DNA from: JAAFIP01 sp963775085 | Lineage (GTDB): Bacteria; Pseudomonadota; Gammaproteobacteria; Burkholderiales; Burkholderiaceae_C | Direction of reading: 5' to 3' | Length of the DNA stretch: 64,000 nucleotides | Assembly: GCA_963775085.1 (NCBI GenBank) | Contig: CAVZHO010000006.1 | Span: forward strand, 62,001 to 126,000 | Part shown: piece by piece, positions 1 through 7,424 of the stretch | How the letters are laid out: each line of letters starts with the position of its first letter | Numbering within the stretch: the stretch's first letter is position 1 | Translations under genes and position numbers: made by a program | Notes under the pieces: model-generated | What the model was told of the DNA's origin: nothing | Databases searched by the model: none | Seen by the model: only the letters and a program-made list of their open reading frames with translations

Positions 1-584
1 TTGCGTGCCTGGCGGATCAGGGCGCGCAGCTGCTGGGTGTCGTAGCTGCTGCCCTCAGGCGCGTTGGGAACGCTGGGGTGCTCGGCCATCCAGCGGGGCA
101 GGGCATCGTCGTTGGCGATCAAATCATCGCGCCACAGCTCGGCGCGGTGCAGGGCCAGGGTGTCTTTGGCGCTGCCGCTTTTGGCCTCTTCTACGGCGGT
201 GCGGATCGGCTCGGGCTCGACCTTGCGCATGAGTTTGCCGATGTACTGCATCTGGCGGCGCTTGCCCTCAAAGTTGGTGATGCGCTTGGCCTCGGCCACG
301 GCATCCACCAGTTTTTCGGGCAGGTCGAGTTTGGCAATCGCGGCGGCGGACAGGGTGAGCAGTTGCTCGCCGAGTTTTTGCAGCTCGGTGCTTTCCTCTT
401 TGGCCACCGAGCGGCTGCTGGCAAACTCAGCTTTGAGCTCCAGGTCCATCTCGCTGCCCTCGGCCACAAACACGCCGCGCACGTAGTAGCCCTTTTTCAT
501 GCCGCGCTTGCCCTTGGTGGCGGCCGCGCCGGGCTCCAGCAGGGGCTTGCCCCGGCCTGCGCTCAAGTCATCAGATAAATTCAT
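1..584 (-). CDS. darP: Ribosome biogenesis protein DarP (YjgA/DUF615), 3' end cut by window
   Basis: Reading leftward from an ATG at 584, the frame stays open for 194 codons and runs off the window edge. It begins MNLSDDLSAG and contains SYDTQQLRALIRQARK near its end. This matches the YjgA/DUF615 family, now named DarP, which binds late 50S ribosomal precursors in E. coli. The family is about 180-200 residues long, so at most a few residues are missing. The start lies one base beyond the stop of the tautomerase gene, so the two are probably co-transcribed, and darP depends on that upstream gene for its leader. Identity rests on overall sequence character and length; no catalytic motif exists in this family. 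Confidence 0.85.
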   Translation of the reverse strand, partial: MNLSDDLSAGRGKPLLEPGAAATKGKRGMKKGYYVRGVFVAEGSEMDLELKAEFASSRSVAKEESTELQKLGEQLLTLSAAAIAKLDLPEKLVDAVAEAKRITNFEGKRRQMQYIGKLMRKVEPEPIRTAVEEAKSGSAKDTLALHRAELWRDDLIANDDALPRWMAEHPSVPNAPEGSSYDTQQLRALIRQAR

Positions 585-585
585 G

Positions 586-774
586 CTATTTTTTCTCTGA
601 CCATTGCACGCCGCCCGTGGCCCAGTTCTGGCGCGGGATGTCAAACAGCAATATATCGACCGACTCGCTCTTGCTGCCCAAGGTGTCGACGACGGCTTGG
701 GTCAGTGCCTTGACCAGCGCGGTCTTTTGCTCGGGGCTGCGGCCTTCCATGAGTTCAACGCGGATGGTGGGCAT
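586..774 (-). CDS. 4-oxalocrotonate tautomerase family protein
   Basis: This 62-residue protein starts MPTIRVELMEG, so after methionine removal Pro1 becomes the catalytic base typical of the 4-oxalocrotonate tautomerase superfamily. Length (about 60-65 residues), the PTIRVELMEGRS start and the basic RQNWATGG C-terminal part all fit. These enzymes move double bonds in 2-oxo-enol acids during meta-cleavage pathways, but small chromosomal homologues often have no known substrate. A longer frame upstream to 879 exists, but it would bury the essential proline, so the ATG at 774 is preferred. The gene ends one base before darP begins. Confidence 0.85.
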   Translation of the reverse strand: MPTIRVELMEGRSPEQKTALVKALTQAVVDTLGSKSESVDILLFDIPRQNWATGGVQWSEKK

Positions 775-944
775 GGTGGGATCTTTCAAATAAGGGTAAA
801 CATGGGAACTTGTGTGCTGTGGAGCAATCACAATGCCTGTTCCTGGTAATAAATCAAGGCTTCTGGCATCTATTTGCAACCTAAACTATGCCATAGGGGA
901 TACCGCAAGTCTAAACTACTCCCCCCAACTCTAGGAGACATATC

Positions 945-1853
945 ATGCACCAACTCAGCCCTGCCAACCAACTGGCCGATACCCAGTCATTACTCGACAG
1001 CCAGGACGGCCGCCATACCGCCAGCCGCCGCACCGCGCTGAAGGCCGCGCTGGGTGTGGGTTACGCCGCCAGTGTGGGCGAGGCGATCGCGCAAACGGCG
1101 ATCAAAACCCCATCCGACGGCCTGTCGGTAGGCGAGGTAGTGGTCAATGTGGACGGCTTTCAGGTGCCCGCCTATATCGCGCGGCCCGCAGGCAAAACCA
1201 ATCTGCCCGTGGTGCTGGTGGTCCAGGAGATCTTTGGCGTACACGAGTACATTGCCGACACCGCCCGCCGTTTTGCCAAAATGGGCTATCTGGCCATTGC
1301 CCCCGAGCTGTACGCCCGCCAGGGTGACCCGACCAAATACAACTCGGTGCCCGAACTGGTGAGCGACCTGGTCAACAAAGTACCCGATGCCCAGGTGATG
1401 GCTGACCTGGACGGCATGGTCAAATGGGCCGGAGCCAACGGCGGCGACCCGAACAAGGTGGCCATCACCGGCTTTTGCTGGGGGGGCCGCATCACCTGGC
1501 TGTTTGCCGCGCACAGCAAGAGTGTGAAAGCGGCGGTGGCCTGGTATGGCCGCCTGGCAGGCACGCCTACGCCACTGATGCCCACCAACCCGATCAACCT
1601 GACCAGCCGAATCAATGCACCGGTGCTGGGCCTGTACGGCAGCGCTGACCAGGGCATACCCCTCGACACCATCGAGCGGATGAAAGACGCGCTCAAAAGC
1701 GGCAGCCCCGCAGCGCAAAAATCCGAATTCATGGTCTACGAGGGCGCGCCCCACGCCTTTCATGCCGACTACCGCCCCAGCTTCCGCAAAGAGGCGGCGG
1801 AAGACGGCTTCAAGCGCGCGCTGGCCTGGTTCAAAGCCAACGGCGTAGCCTGA
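945..1853 (+). CDS. Dienelactone hydrolase family protein with Tat-like signal
   Basis: This 302-residue alpha/beta hydrolase belongs to the carboxymethylenebutenolidase family. The nucleophile elbow reads GFCWGG with Cys178, followed by Asp235 (YGSADQG) and His270 (GAPHAFH), the Cys-Asp-His triad of dienelactone hydrolases. The N-terminus has twin arginines at 28-29 (SRRTALKAALG) and a modest hydrophobic stretch ending near AIAQT, which looks like a Tat export signal. Classical dienelactone hydrolase is a cytoplasmic enzyme of chlorocatechol breakdown; exported homologues with a Tat-like leader are common in Burkholderiales and their substrates are unknown. A Shine-Dalgarno AGGAG lies just upstream of the ATG, and a terminator follows the gene. 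Confidence 0.88.
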   Translation: MHQLSPANQLADTQSLLDSQDGRHTASRRTALKAALGVGYAASVGEAIAQTAIKTPSDGLSVGEVVVNVDGFQVPAYIARPAGKTNLPVVLVVQEIFGVHEYIADTARRFAKMGYLAIAPELYARQGDPTKYNSVPELVSDLVNKVPDAQVMADLDGMVKWAGANGGDPNKVAITGFCWGGRITWLFAAHSKSVKAAVAWYGRLAGTPTPLMPTNPINLTSRINAPVLGLYGSADQGIPLDTIERMKDALKSGSPAAQKSEFMVYEGAPHAFHADYRPSFRKEAAEDGFKRALAWFKANGVA

Positions 1854-1879
1854 TACAGTTGCGCTCTGCGAAGCCGCCA

Positions 1880-1900
1880 CACCGCCTTCGGGCGGTTTTT
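1880..1900 (+). terminator. Intrinsic terminator after dienelactone hydrolase gene
   Basis: The stem ACCGCC/GGCGGT closes a TTCG tetraloop and is followed by five Ts. It lies 27 bases after the stop codon of the dienelactone hydrolase gene. Confidence 0.8.
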
Positions 1901-1929
1901 GCGTTCCAGCGGCTGGTAATTCGCTTTTT

Positions 1930-1991
1930 ATGATGAAAATATGCCTGTAGTCCTTGTCAATAGGGCGTAAGCAGCTATTAAAAATATAGTA
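1930..1991 (+). repeat. Short dispersed repeat SR, copy 1
   Basis: This is one of the best copies of a ~50-60 bp repeat with the parts TAGTCC, CAATAGG and CGTAAGCAGCTAT followed by an A/T-rich tail. It sits directly before the start codon of the ZIP transporter gene, so it forms part of that leader. Plus orientation. Confidence 0.8.
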
Positions 1992-1992
1992 C

Positions 1993-2802
1993 ATGAATCT
2001 TCTGGCGATCCTCCTTGGAACCCTCACGGCAGGGGTAGGCAGCGTCTGGCTGGCCGGGCTGCTGACCTACGGCGTGCTGGCGCGCTACACCCAGCACCTG
2101 CTGTCTTTGGCCGCAGGCGCATTGCTGGCCACCGCCTTCATGAACCTGCTGCCCGAGGCCTTTGAAAGCCAGGTCGGCGCGCAGGCCTTGTTTGCGACGC
2201 TCCTGGCCGGGTTGATCTTTTTCTTTTTGCTCGACAAAGCCGAGCTGTACCACCATGGGCATGAGCACAGCCATGGCGAGGCGCACGCCCATGAGGCTGA
2301 CCACAGCCACGCGCATGCCCAAACAGAGGCCCATGCCCACCACCACCCCGCCAGCGGCGGCTGGGCCGTGCTGCTGGGCGACAGCGTGCACTGCTTTGGC
2401 GACGGCATCCTGATCGCCGCCGCCTACATGGCCGACCTGCGCCTGGGTCTGGCCGCCACCCTGGCCGTGCTGGTGCACGAAATTCCGCACCACATGGGCG
2501 ACCTGGTGGTGCTGCGCCAGGCCAAAGGCGCCGCCAGCAAAGCCCTGGCCAAGCTCAGCGCCGCAGGCGCGGTGACGGTGGTGGGCGGCGTGCTGGGCTA
2601 CCTGCTGGTAGACCAACTGCGCAGCCTGCTGCCCTACCTGCTGGTCATCGCCTCCAGCAGCTTCATCTATGTCGCGCTGGCCGACCTGATCCCCCAACTG
2701 CAAAAACGCCTCAGCCTGCGCGAAACGGTGGCGCAGGTGGCTTGGCTGGCGGCGGGCATGGGGCTGGTGACGCTGGTGAGCACGCTGGTGCATGGGCATT
2801 AA
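1993..2802 (+). CDS. ZIP family divalent metal transporter
   Basis: This 269-residue membrane protein belongs to the ZIP (SLC39/ZupT) family. A histidine-rich cytoplasmic loop spans about residues 87-118. Helix IV carries H133 and D137 (SVHCFGDG), and helix V has the family motif HEIPHH at 162-167, which forms the binuclear metal site. ZIP proteins bring zinc, iron or other divalent metals into the cytoplasm. The gene begins immediately after a short dispersed repeat and stands alone. The exact metal cannot be read from the sequence. Confidence 0.9.
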   Translation: MNLLAILLGTLTAGVGSVWLAGLLTYGVLARYTQHLLSLAAGALLATAFMNLLPEAFESQVGAQALFATLLAGLIFFFLLDKAELYHHGHEHSHGEAHAHEADHSHAHAQTEAHAHHHPASGGWAVLLGDSVHCFGDGILIAAAYMADLRLGLAATLAVLVHEIPHHMGDLVVLRQAKGAASKALAKLSAAGAVTVVGGVLGYLLVDQLRSLLPYLLVIASSSFIYVALADLIPQLQKRLSLRETVAQVAWLAAGMGLVTLVSTLVHGH

Positions 2803-2876
2803 GCCAAAAAACGAACGGCAAGATCGTTGTAAACCCATTAAAATACGTTATACGCATAACGCTTTAGAGGTTAACT

Positions 2877-3107
2877 ATGCACAAACGGATGACGATTACG
2901 CTGGATGAAGCGGTGTACGACGGGCTGTACCGCACGGTGGCCAAGCGCAAGATGAGCCAGTTCATTGAGGATTTGCTCAAACCCCTGGTGCTCGACAGCA
3001 GTCTGGACGGTGGCTACCGGGCGATGGCGGCTGACAAACAACGCGAAGCGCAGGCCGCAGAATGGTGCAATGCGCTCAGCGGAGACATGGCCAATGAAGC
3101 GCGGTGA
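2877..3107 (+). CDS. Ribbon-helix-helix antitoxin of a MazEF-type pair
   Basis: This 76-residue protein begins MHKRMTITLDEAVYDGLYR, a typical ribbon-helix-helix DNA-binding start, followed by a helix KMSQFIEDLLKPLV and an acidic, less ordered tail. It overlaps the MazF-like toxin gene by 14 bases, the usual antitoxin-first arrangement. By analogy the protein binds and silences the toxin and represses its own promoter. The upstream A/T-rich stretch, with TACGTTATACGCATAACG around 2845, contains a partly palindromic GTTATACGCATAAC that could be its operator. Confidence 0.8.
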   Translation: MHKRMTITLDEAVYDGLYRTVAKRKMSQFIEDLLKPLVLDSSLDGGYRAMAADKQREAQAAEWCNALSGDMANEAR

Positions 3108-3420
3108 GGTGTGGTGGGTGCAGTTTGACCCCGCTATAGGCGGTGAAGTACAAAAAACCCGCCCCGCAGTGATCGTGAGCAACGACGCAGCCAACCGCAA
3201 CTTAGCCCGCGTCATCGTGCTGCCGTTGACCAGCAGCACAACACGTATCTACCCCGGCGAGGCGCTGGTGACCGTAGCGGGCCAGCAAAGCAAAGTGATG
3301 GCCGATCAAATCATGGCAGCCGATAAAGCCAGGCTGAGCAATCTGGTGGGCAGCTTGTCCAAGACCGATATGCTGGCCGTAGAGGATGCCATGCGCGTGC
3401 AACTGGGGCTGTCAAGGTAG
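3094..3420 (+). CDS. mazF: MazF/PemK-family mRNA interferase toxin
   Basis: This 108-residue protein starts MKRGEVWWVQFDP and contains GGEVQKTRPAVIVSND and VIVLPLTSS, the signature segments of MazF/PemK endoribonucleases. The arginine of KTRP is the conserved catalytic residue. A longer frame upstream is an artefact because the ATG at 3094 lies inside the antitoxin gene with a 14-base overlap, as is usual. It is the first of four toxin-antitoxin pairs in this region. Confidence 0.9.
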   Translation: MKRGEVWWVQFDPAIGGEVQKTRPAVIVSNDAANRNLARVIVLPLTSSTTRIYPGEALVTVAGQQSKVMADQIMAADKARLSNLVGSLSKTDMLAVEDAMRVQLGLSR

Positions 3421-3451
3421 TTTGCCGGAGCCGCTTGCCCTCAGACCTCGC

Positions 3452-3654
3452 GGCTTCGCGGCAGAGCGTGCGCTATGGGCATGCGCCCCGAGCTGCGGCC
3501 CGCTGCGCGGGGAGCCTGTGCAGTGCTCGCTTTTGGGGGAAATTTAGAAACTCGCTGCGCTCAGACATCTAAATTTCTGATCCCCAAAAGCTCCGCGCTT
3601 CCAGCCCGCAGCTCTTATTGGGGCGCATACCCATAGCGCACGCTCTGCCGCGAA
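3452..3654 (+). repeat. Long palindromic element LP, copy A
   Basis: The ~200-bp element has outer arms that pair over about 35 bp (left arm with AGAGCGTGCGCTATGGG, right arm with CCCATAGCGCACGCTCT). An inner hairpin pairs AAATTTAGA with TCTAAATTT. Conserved unpaired blocks include CTCGCTTTTGGGGG and GATCCCCAAAAGC. It fills the space between mazF and the convergent HigA-like gene. Confidence 0.85.
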
Positions 3655-3667
3655 AACTGAGGCGAGG

Positions 3668-4030
3668 CTACGCATCCGCCAAATCGCGCAACGCTTTTGG
3701 GTTGCGCTGCGCAAGCGTGATCAGCGTGCGTGCTGCGCCTGACGGCTGCTTGCGGCCCTGCTCCCAGCCTTGCAAAGTGCGCACCGAAACCCCCAGCAAT
3801 TTCGCAAACTGCTCCTGCGACAACTTCGAGTTTTGCCGCGCTGCTATCACCGGGGAATACACCACCGTACCCTCACCCCGTTGCATTTGCCGCACAGACT
3901 CCAGCAGCTCAGCCTCCAGGTCTCGGCTGGCCTCCCACTTTGCCAGTTGCGCATCCGTCATCGGTTTTTTTACCGCAGTCTTCAACGGCTTGGCGACGGG
4001 CTTGTTTAACAATTTATTTAATGGCATCAC
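3668..4030 (-). CDS. HigA-like helix-turn-helix antitoxin
   Basis: This 120-residue protein has a C-terminal helix-turn-helix of the XRE/Cro type. The recognisable part is LSQEQFAKLLGVSVRTLQGW followed by EQGRKQPSGAA, the pattern of HigA antitoxins found downstream of HigB/RelE toxins. The N-terminal 40 residues are basic and partly disordered. It overlaps the upstream toxin gene by 17 bases, supporting a toxin-first operon. It probably binds the toxin and the promoter of the pair. Confidence 0.85.
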   Translation of the reverse strand: MMPLNKLLNKPVAKPLKTAVKKPMTDAQLAKWEASRDLEAELLESVRQMQRGEGTVVYSPVIAARQNSKLSQEQFAKLLGVSVRTLQGWEQGRKQPSGAARTLITLAQRNPKALRDLADA

Positions 4031-4322
4031 GTAACCCCTTTAATGTGCTGGCCTTGAGCGTATCCAGCTTGGCCTTGGCATACATGAATAACAACACCAG
4101 TTCACCCTGCTCGTTGCGAACAAAGTAAACCACCCGCACCCCGCCCGACTTGCCCGAACCTGCGCGGCTCCAGCGCACCTTGCGCACGCCACCCGTGCCC
4201 TGCACTACGTCGCCTTCTTCGGGATGCGCGGCCATAAACGCCGCAAAAGCACCCCGTTCATCCTCTGTCCAGTATTCGGGCCAGAGCTTGCTGAACAACG
4301 GTGTTTCGATGATGGTTAGCAT
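4014..4322 (-). CDS. RelE/HigB-family toxin
   Basis: The 102-residue protein starts MLTIIETPLFSKLWPEYW and ends with VRVVYFVRNEQGELVLLFMYAK, a pattern typical of RelE-superfamily toxins that are paired with a downstream HTH antitoxin. The ATG at 4322 follows an AGGAG ribosome site at the right spacing; the extra 38 codons upstream are not needed. By family, it would cleave mRNA at the ribosome. Confidence 0.82.
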   Translation of the reverse strand: MLTIIETPLFSKLWPEYWTEDERGAFAAFMAAHPEEGDVVQGTGGVRKVRWSRAGSGKSGGVRVVYFVRNEQGELVLLFMYAKAKLDTLKASTLKGLRDAIK

Positions 4323-4375
4323 GCTAGATTGTACTCCTAAGGCGTAGTTCAACTCGGTGCCAGGCTGGGACGTCG

Positions 4376-4410
4376 CGGCTTCGCGCCAGAGTGTGCAATG
4401 TGGGCATGCC
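4376..4410 (+). repeat. Fragment of one arm of the LP element
   Basis: The stretch CGGCTTCGCGCCAGAGTGTG and the following TGGGCATGCC match the left arm of the ~200-bp palindromic element seen at 3452, 5134 and 20281, but the rest of the element is absent. It lies between the HigB-like and ParD genes. Confidence 0.6.
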
Positions 4411-4452
4411 CTGGCGCGGGCACGAGCAATTGGCACTGCACACAGACTTATG

Positions 4453-4469
4453 ATAGGATTAAATCCTAT
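4453..4469. promoter_or_regulatory. Perfect inverted repeat, likely ParD operator
   Basis: ATAGGATT-A-AATCCTAT is a perfect 8-bp inverted repeat with a one-base centre. It lies 15 bases before the parD start and overlaps the likely promoter. ParD-type antitoxins normally repress their own operon through such sites, so this is a good operator candidate. Confidence 0.6.
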
Positions 4470-4483
4470 TCATGGAGATCGGC

Positions 4484-4777
4484 ATGCGCAGCACCCAGCA
4501 AATGAGCATTACCCTGCCCAATGAAATGGCGGCATTGATCAAAGAGAAGGTCAGCCTGGGACAGTACGCCAGTGAGAGCGAGGTGGTACGCGACGGTTTG
4601 CGCACCCTGCTGGCCCGCGACCGAGCCGTCGAGCATTGGCTGCAAGGCAGCGTGGCCGGTGCGTATGACGCAATGCAGCTAGACCCCGCACGCGCACTCA
4701 GCGCCGCACAGGTGCGCGCGAAGATGAAAGCCGTGCACACCAAAGCGCTCAAAACTGCCTTCGCCGCAGCGGCTTGA
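4484..4777 (+). CDS. parD: ParD-family antitoxin
   Basis: From the preferred ATG at 4484 the protein is 97 residues and begins MRSTQQMSITLPNEMAALI, then KEKVSLGQYASESEVVRDGL, the ribbon-helix-helix pattern of ParD. This start is chosen because GGAG lies six bases upstream; a start at 4472 would contain that site. The gene ends in TGATG, sharing bases with the start of the ParE gene. A palindrome just upstream is the likely autoregulation site. Confidence 0.88.
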   Translation: MRSTQQMSITLPNEMAALIKEKVSLGQYASESEVVRDGLRTLLARDRAVEHWLQGSVAGAYDAMQLDPARALSAAQVRAKMKAVHTKALKTAFAAAA

Positions 4778-5093
4778 TGCACTACCGCGTAGCGTTCGCG
4801 CCCGAGGCGCAAGACCAGCTCACCGAGCTGTACCACTATATTGCCCATGCCAACGCCCCAGTGGTGGCACAGCGCTATGTCGACGCTATCATCACCTACT
4901 GCGAAAGCCTTTCCACCTCCCGTTCCGGGGCGCGCCGCGCGATGACATCCGCCCGGGTTTGCGCATTACGCATTACAAAAAGCGCGCCGTCATTGCCTTT
5001 GCAGTCCAAGAAGCGCAGGTTACCGTACTAGGGGTTTTCTACGGTGGTCAAGATTATGAGACGGCGCTGCTGGAGGACGATCCGCTTGCATAG
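4777..5093 (+). pseudogene. parE: ParE-family toxin gene with a frameshift
   Basis: The first part reads MHYRVAFAPEAQDQLTELYH and continues through AQRYVDAIITYCESLS, which is a ParE toxin N-terminus. Near 4910-4925 the frame breaks. In another frame the expected C-terminal part appears intact (GAPRDDIRPGLRITHYKK, then VLGVFYGGQDYETALLEDDP) and ends at 5093. The total length is not a multiple of three, consistent with a one- or two-base indel. As read, the toxin would be truncated with an unrelated tail, leaving ParD without an active partner. A sequencing error cannot be ruled out. Confidence 0.8.
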
Positions 5094-5133
5094 CGAGTTT
5101 GACGCGGATGCCGTTGGTGCTGCGACCGCGTGG

Positions 5134-5341
5134 CTTCGCGCCAAAGCGTGCGCTATGGGCATGCACCCCGAGGACTGCGGCCCGCTTTGCGGGAAGCATG
5201 TGCAGTGCTCGCTTTTGGGGGAAGCATCGGAACTCGCGCTACGCGCTCAGACAGCCGATGCTTCTGATCCCCAAAAGCTGCGCGCTTCGAGCCCGCAGCC
5301 CTCATCGGGGCGCATGCCCATAGCGCACGCTCTGGCGCGAA
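5134..5341 (+). repeat. Long palindromic element LP, copy B
   Basis: A full copy in the same orientation as copy A. The outer arms match copy A (AGCGTGCGCTATGGGCATGC and its complement). The inner stem has changed to GCATCGG/CCGATGC, still self-complementary. This copy accounts for most of the gene-free stretch 5094-5480; the remaining part up to 5480 shows nothing recognisable. Confidence 0.85.
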
Positions 5342-5480
5342 GGCAAAGGTTTTGAATCAGAGAAGTTATATGTATCTGCTTTGCACTTTTCGTTGATCTG
5401 AACCCACTCCAAACAACTCAACGTTCGTACTCACCGGATGCTGCGCGGCTTCATTGCGAAGCAATCGGTGGATTGAAGAG

Positions 5481-6215
5481 TTAGCCCAACCATGGCAAAG
5501 CGCGCTTAGCTTTTTCAAAGATGACGCTCGCAATAAGGTTCAGCAAGACACCCGATGCCGCAGCAAGTACCAAAGCAAATATCGGGTGGCGCTTTACCCA
5601 CTCAGTCATTCTGAGAAAAAGAGATTTTTGAATACGCTGAAGTTCATCTTCTAATTTAGGAATGAAGGCCAATGGCACCTGCCTCGATGAAACGCGAGTT
5701 TTGCACGCCGGGCACAATTTCGGACGGTGAAGTGAAAATACGATGTCTGATTTGCTTGCATTCATGTCGAAGAGGCACCCACGTACCTCATCATGTGCCC
5801 ATGTGGTGTAGTCCTGCGGGATGAGCTTGTTATTGGCGGCAAAGAGAACTGCCAACTCGTACAAATTCCGCAGTATGTATTGCTCTAGTGTGAACTCTGA
5901 GTAGCGGACGATGTCCGCCATTTCGTAAAGCGACAGCACAGCGATGTTATCGGTCAGTCGCCTCATGTAATAGTTGTCTTCCAGAGGGACATTTATCAAG
6001 CCAACTGTGAAATCTGAATCAGGAGTCGCCGAAAGGACTTTCAGAAGGTTCTCGTCGCTGTATTCCCAGCTGCCACCATCGGAGTTCGGTAAGTGGCCGA
6101 CAGATGCTCCATGTTGAATATTCAATACTGAGCTTTGCCAAGCTTCTAAACCTGCAATATTCACGGGATACTTTAGGTGGCCGAGTGAAACGAGAGAAAT
6201 CTTTAGTGGGTGCAT
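5481..6215 (-). CDS. Hypothetical protein with CxxC motif and C-terminal membrane helix
   Basis: This 244-residue protein is not recognised. The N-terminal 150 residues look soluble and mixed alpha/beta. A CPACKTR motif near residue 170 could be half of a zinc site. Residues about 211-232 (IFALVLAAASGVLLNLIASV) form one transmembrane helix, followed by a short basic tail ending ALPWLG. Its base composition is visibly richer in A and T than its neighbours, and it sits among toxin-antitoxin pairs and repeats, which suggests acquired DNA. A role in defence or stress is possible but nothing in the sequence proves it. Confidence 0.6.
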   Translation of the reverse strand: MHPLKISLVSLGHLKYPVNIAGLEAWQSSVLNIQHGASVGHLPNSDGGSWEYSDENLLKVLSATPDSDFTVGLINVPLEDNYYMRRLTDNIAVLSLYEMADIVRYSEFTLEQYILRNLYELAVLFAANNKLIPQDYTTWAHDEVRGCLFDMNASKSDIVFSLHRPKLCPACKTRVSSRQVPLAFIPKLEDELQRIQKSLFLRMTEWVKRHPIFALVLAAASGVLLNLIASVIFEKAKRALPWLG

Positions 6216-6429
6216 ATAGTTGGGTGGGCTAACTTAAGGTCGATCAAAAAACCTGCAATGCCATTTGGTGATTGCGATTTAAGCGGGTTTTTCGAGATCG
6301 TAAGTGATTGGCTGCTTTAGTAATTTTCTCAAGATTGTCGCTTAATTCGCAAACAAAACAATCGCAAAACCGCAGTCAGTTAGCTAAGTCGCCCAGTGAA
6401 AGCGCATCGTAGCAGCGCGCGTTGCAACC

Positions 6430-6690
6430 CTAAGCCGCCGCACGCTTGCGCGCTGCGGGTCTTGCGCGGGCTGTGATGCCGGTGGTCAAAGTAGCCACTG
6501 CGAGGAAGCCGCGCAATGCGTCATTTACTGCCTCGCTGTTGGGAAACACTTTGGTTAATGCGGGGTCTATCACCACCACATTGCTGGCTTTTGCATAGGC
6601 GGCTGCGTATTTGCCGCGCACCAGTGGCCCCAGGTCTTCGCGGCGGTACTCGGCACGCATGTCTTCTGTTTCCAATTTAGCCTTCTTCAT
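6430..6690 (-). CDS. brnA: BrnA-family antitoxin
   Basis: This 86-residue protein contains EDMRAEYRREDLGPLVRGKY, the hallmark of antitoxins paired with BrnT toxins, and then a short segment FPNSEAVNDALRGFL. It overlaps the upstream BrnT gene by 14 bases in the toxin-first order known for brnTA. BrnA binds the toxin and represses the operon. Confidence 0.82.
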   Translation of the reverse strand: MKKAKLETEDMRAEYRREDLGPLVRGKYAAAYAKASNVVVIDPALTKVFPNSEAVNDALRGFLAVATLTTGITARARPAARKRAAA

Positions 6691-6949
6691 ATATTCGTTT
6701 CTCCTTACGGGTTGCTAAGCGTGCGCTGTAAATTCGGACAACGCCACCACGGTCGGTGTGGTAAACGGCGAGAACTCTGCCTTGGCTCGATAAACCAAAG
6801 GTCACAAACCGATGTTCACCCACAGAATGTGCCAAGTCACGACCACTGACCGAAAGAAAATCTCCAAACACTGCGCTGGCCTCTTCAAAGGAAACGCCAT
6901 GCTTGCGCAGGTTTATATTCTCTTTGATTGGATCCCACTCAAATTTCAT
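6677..6949 (-). CDS. brnT: BrnT-family ribonuclease toxin
   Basis: The 90-residue protein starts MKFEWDPIKENINLRKHGVS followed by FEEASAVFGD, the standard N-terminus of BrnT toxins (DUF497). It ends with VRIYSARLATRKEKRIYEEG, where the conserved R-x-E-R/K-x-x-Y pattern lies. BrnT is a RelE-fold ribonuclease that stops translation. It is the fourth toxin-antitoxin pair within 4 kb. Confidence 0.9.
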   Translation of the reverse strand: MKFEWDPIKENINLRKHGVSFEEASAVFGDFLSVSGRDLAHSVGEHRFVTFGLSSQGRVLAVYHTDRGGVVRIYSARLATRKEKRIYEEG

Positions 6950-6999
6950 GCGTCAAAGCATAACGCAGTTTTGCATAGTGGTCTACTGGATGCGATACG

Positions 7000-7052
7000 C
7001 TCTGTTTTCAATAGCTGCTTACGCCCTATTGACAGGGACTATGAGGGCATTT
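7000..7052 (-). repeat. Short dispersed repeat SR, copy 2
   Basis: Read on the plus strand it is ATAGCTGCTTACGCC, CTATTGACAGGG and ACTATGAGGGC, the reverse complement of the repeat at 1930. It is located upstream of brnT. Confidence 0.75.
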
Positions 7053-7113
7053 AATGCTGGAAATAGCCGAAACTGACCAAGATCGTGTGAAAAAGAATCT
7101 CAGCCCTGTGAAA

Positions 7114-7310
7114 GCGCGCTGCTGCGGTGCAGTGCCTACGCCACCCGATAAGAGCCCCGGGCTGGAAGCGCGGAGAATTTGGGGATCAGAAATTTAGATG
7201 TCTGAGCCGCAAGCGAGTTTCGAAATTTCCCCCAAAATTGAGCACTGCAGATGCTTCCCGCGAAGCGGGCCGGGGCTCGGGTGGCGTGGGCACTGCGCCG
7301 TAGCGGCGTG
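7114..7310 (-). repeat. Long palindromic element LP, copy C (inverted)
   Basis: The central blocks GGGGATCAGAAATTTAGATG and CCCCCAAAATTGAGCACTG identify the element, in the opposite direction to copies A and B. The outer arms are quite different in sequence (CTACGCCACCC with GGGTGGCGTGGG) but still complementary. It fills most of the gene-free region 7053-7424. The rest, 7311-7424, contains a small hairpin-like AGCCCGCTCTTGTGGCGGGA and nothing else recognised. Confidence 0.8.
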
Positions 7311-7424
7311 CGTTGCTAGTAACTACGAAGAGCCCTCAGCCAAGCCCGCTCTTGTGGCGGGAGAGGGAGGAAGCTAGCCGCTCAAGGCTGTGACAGTTTC
7401 ACCAAGGCCAACAGGTTAGGCGCC

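Noticed and set aside
990..2027. A 345-codon open frame on the minus strand
   Set aside because: It lies opposite the dienelactone hydrolase gene, shows no family pattern and runs through the terminator and the SR repeat.
2877..7310. Reading the toxin-antitoxin island as a prophage or integrative element
   Set aside because: No integrase, phage structural gene, tRNA attachment site or clear direct repeats at the borders were seen.
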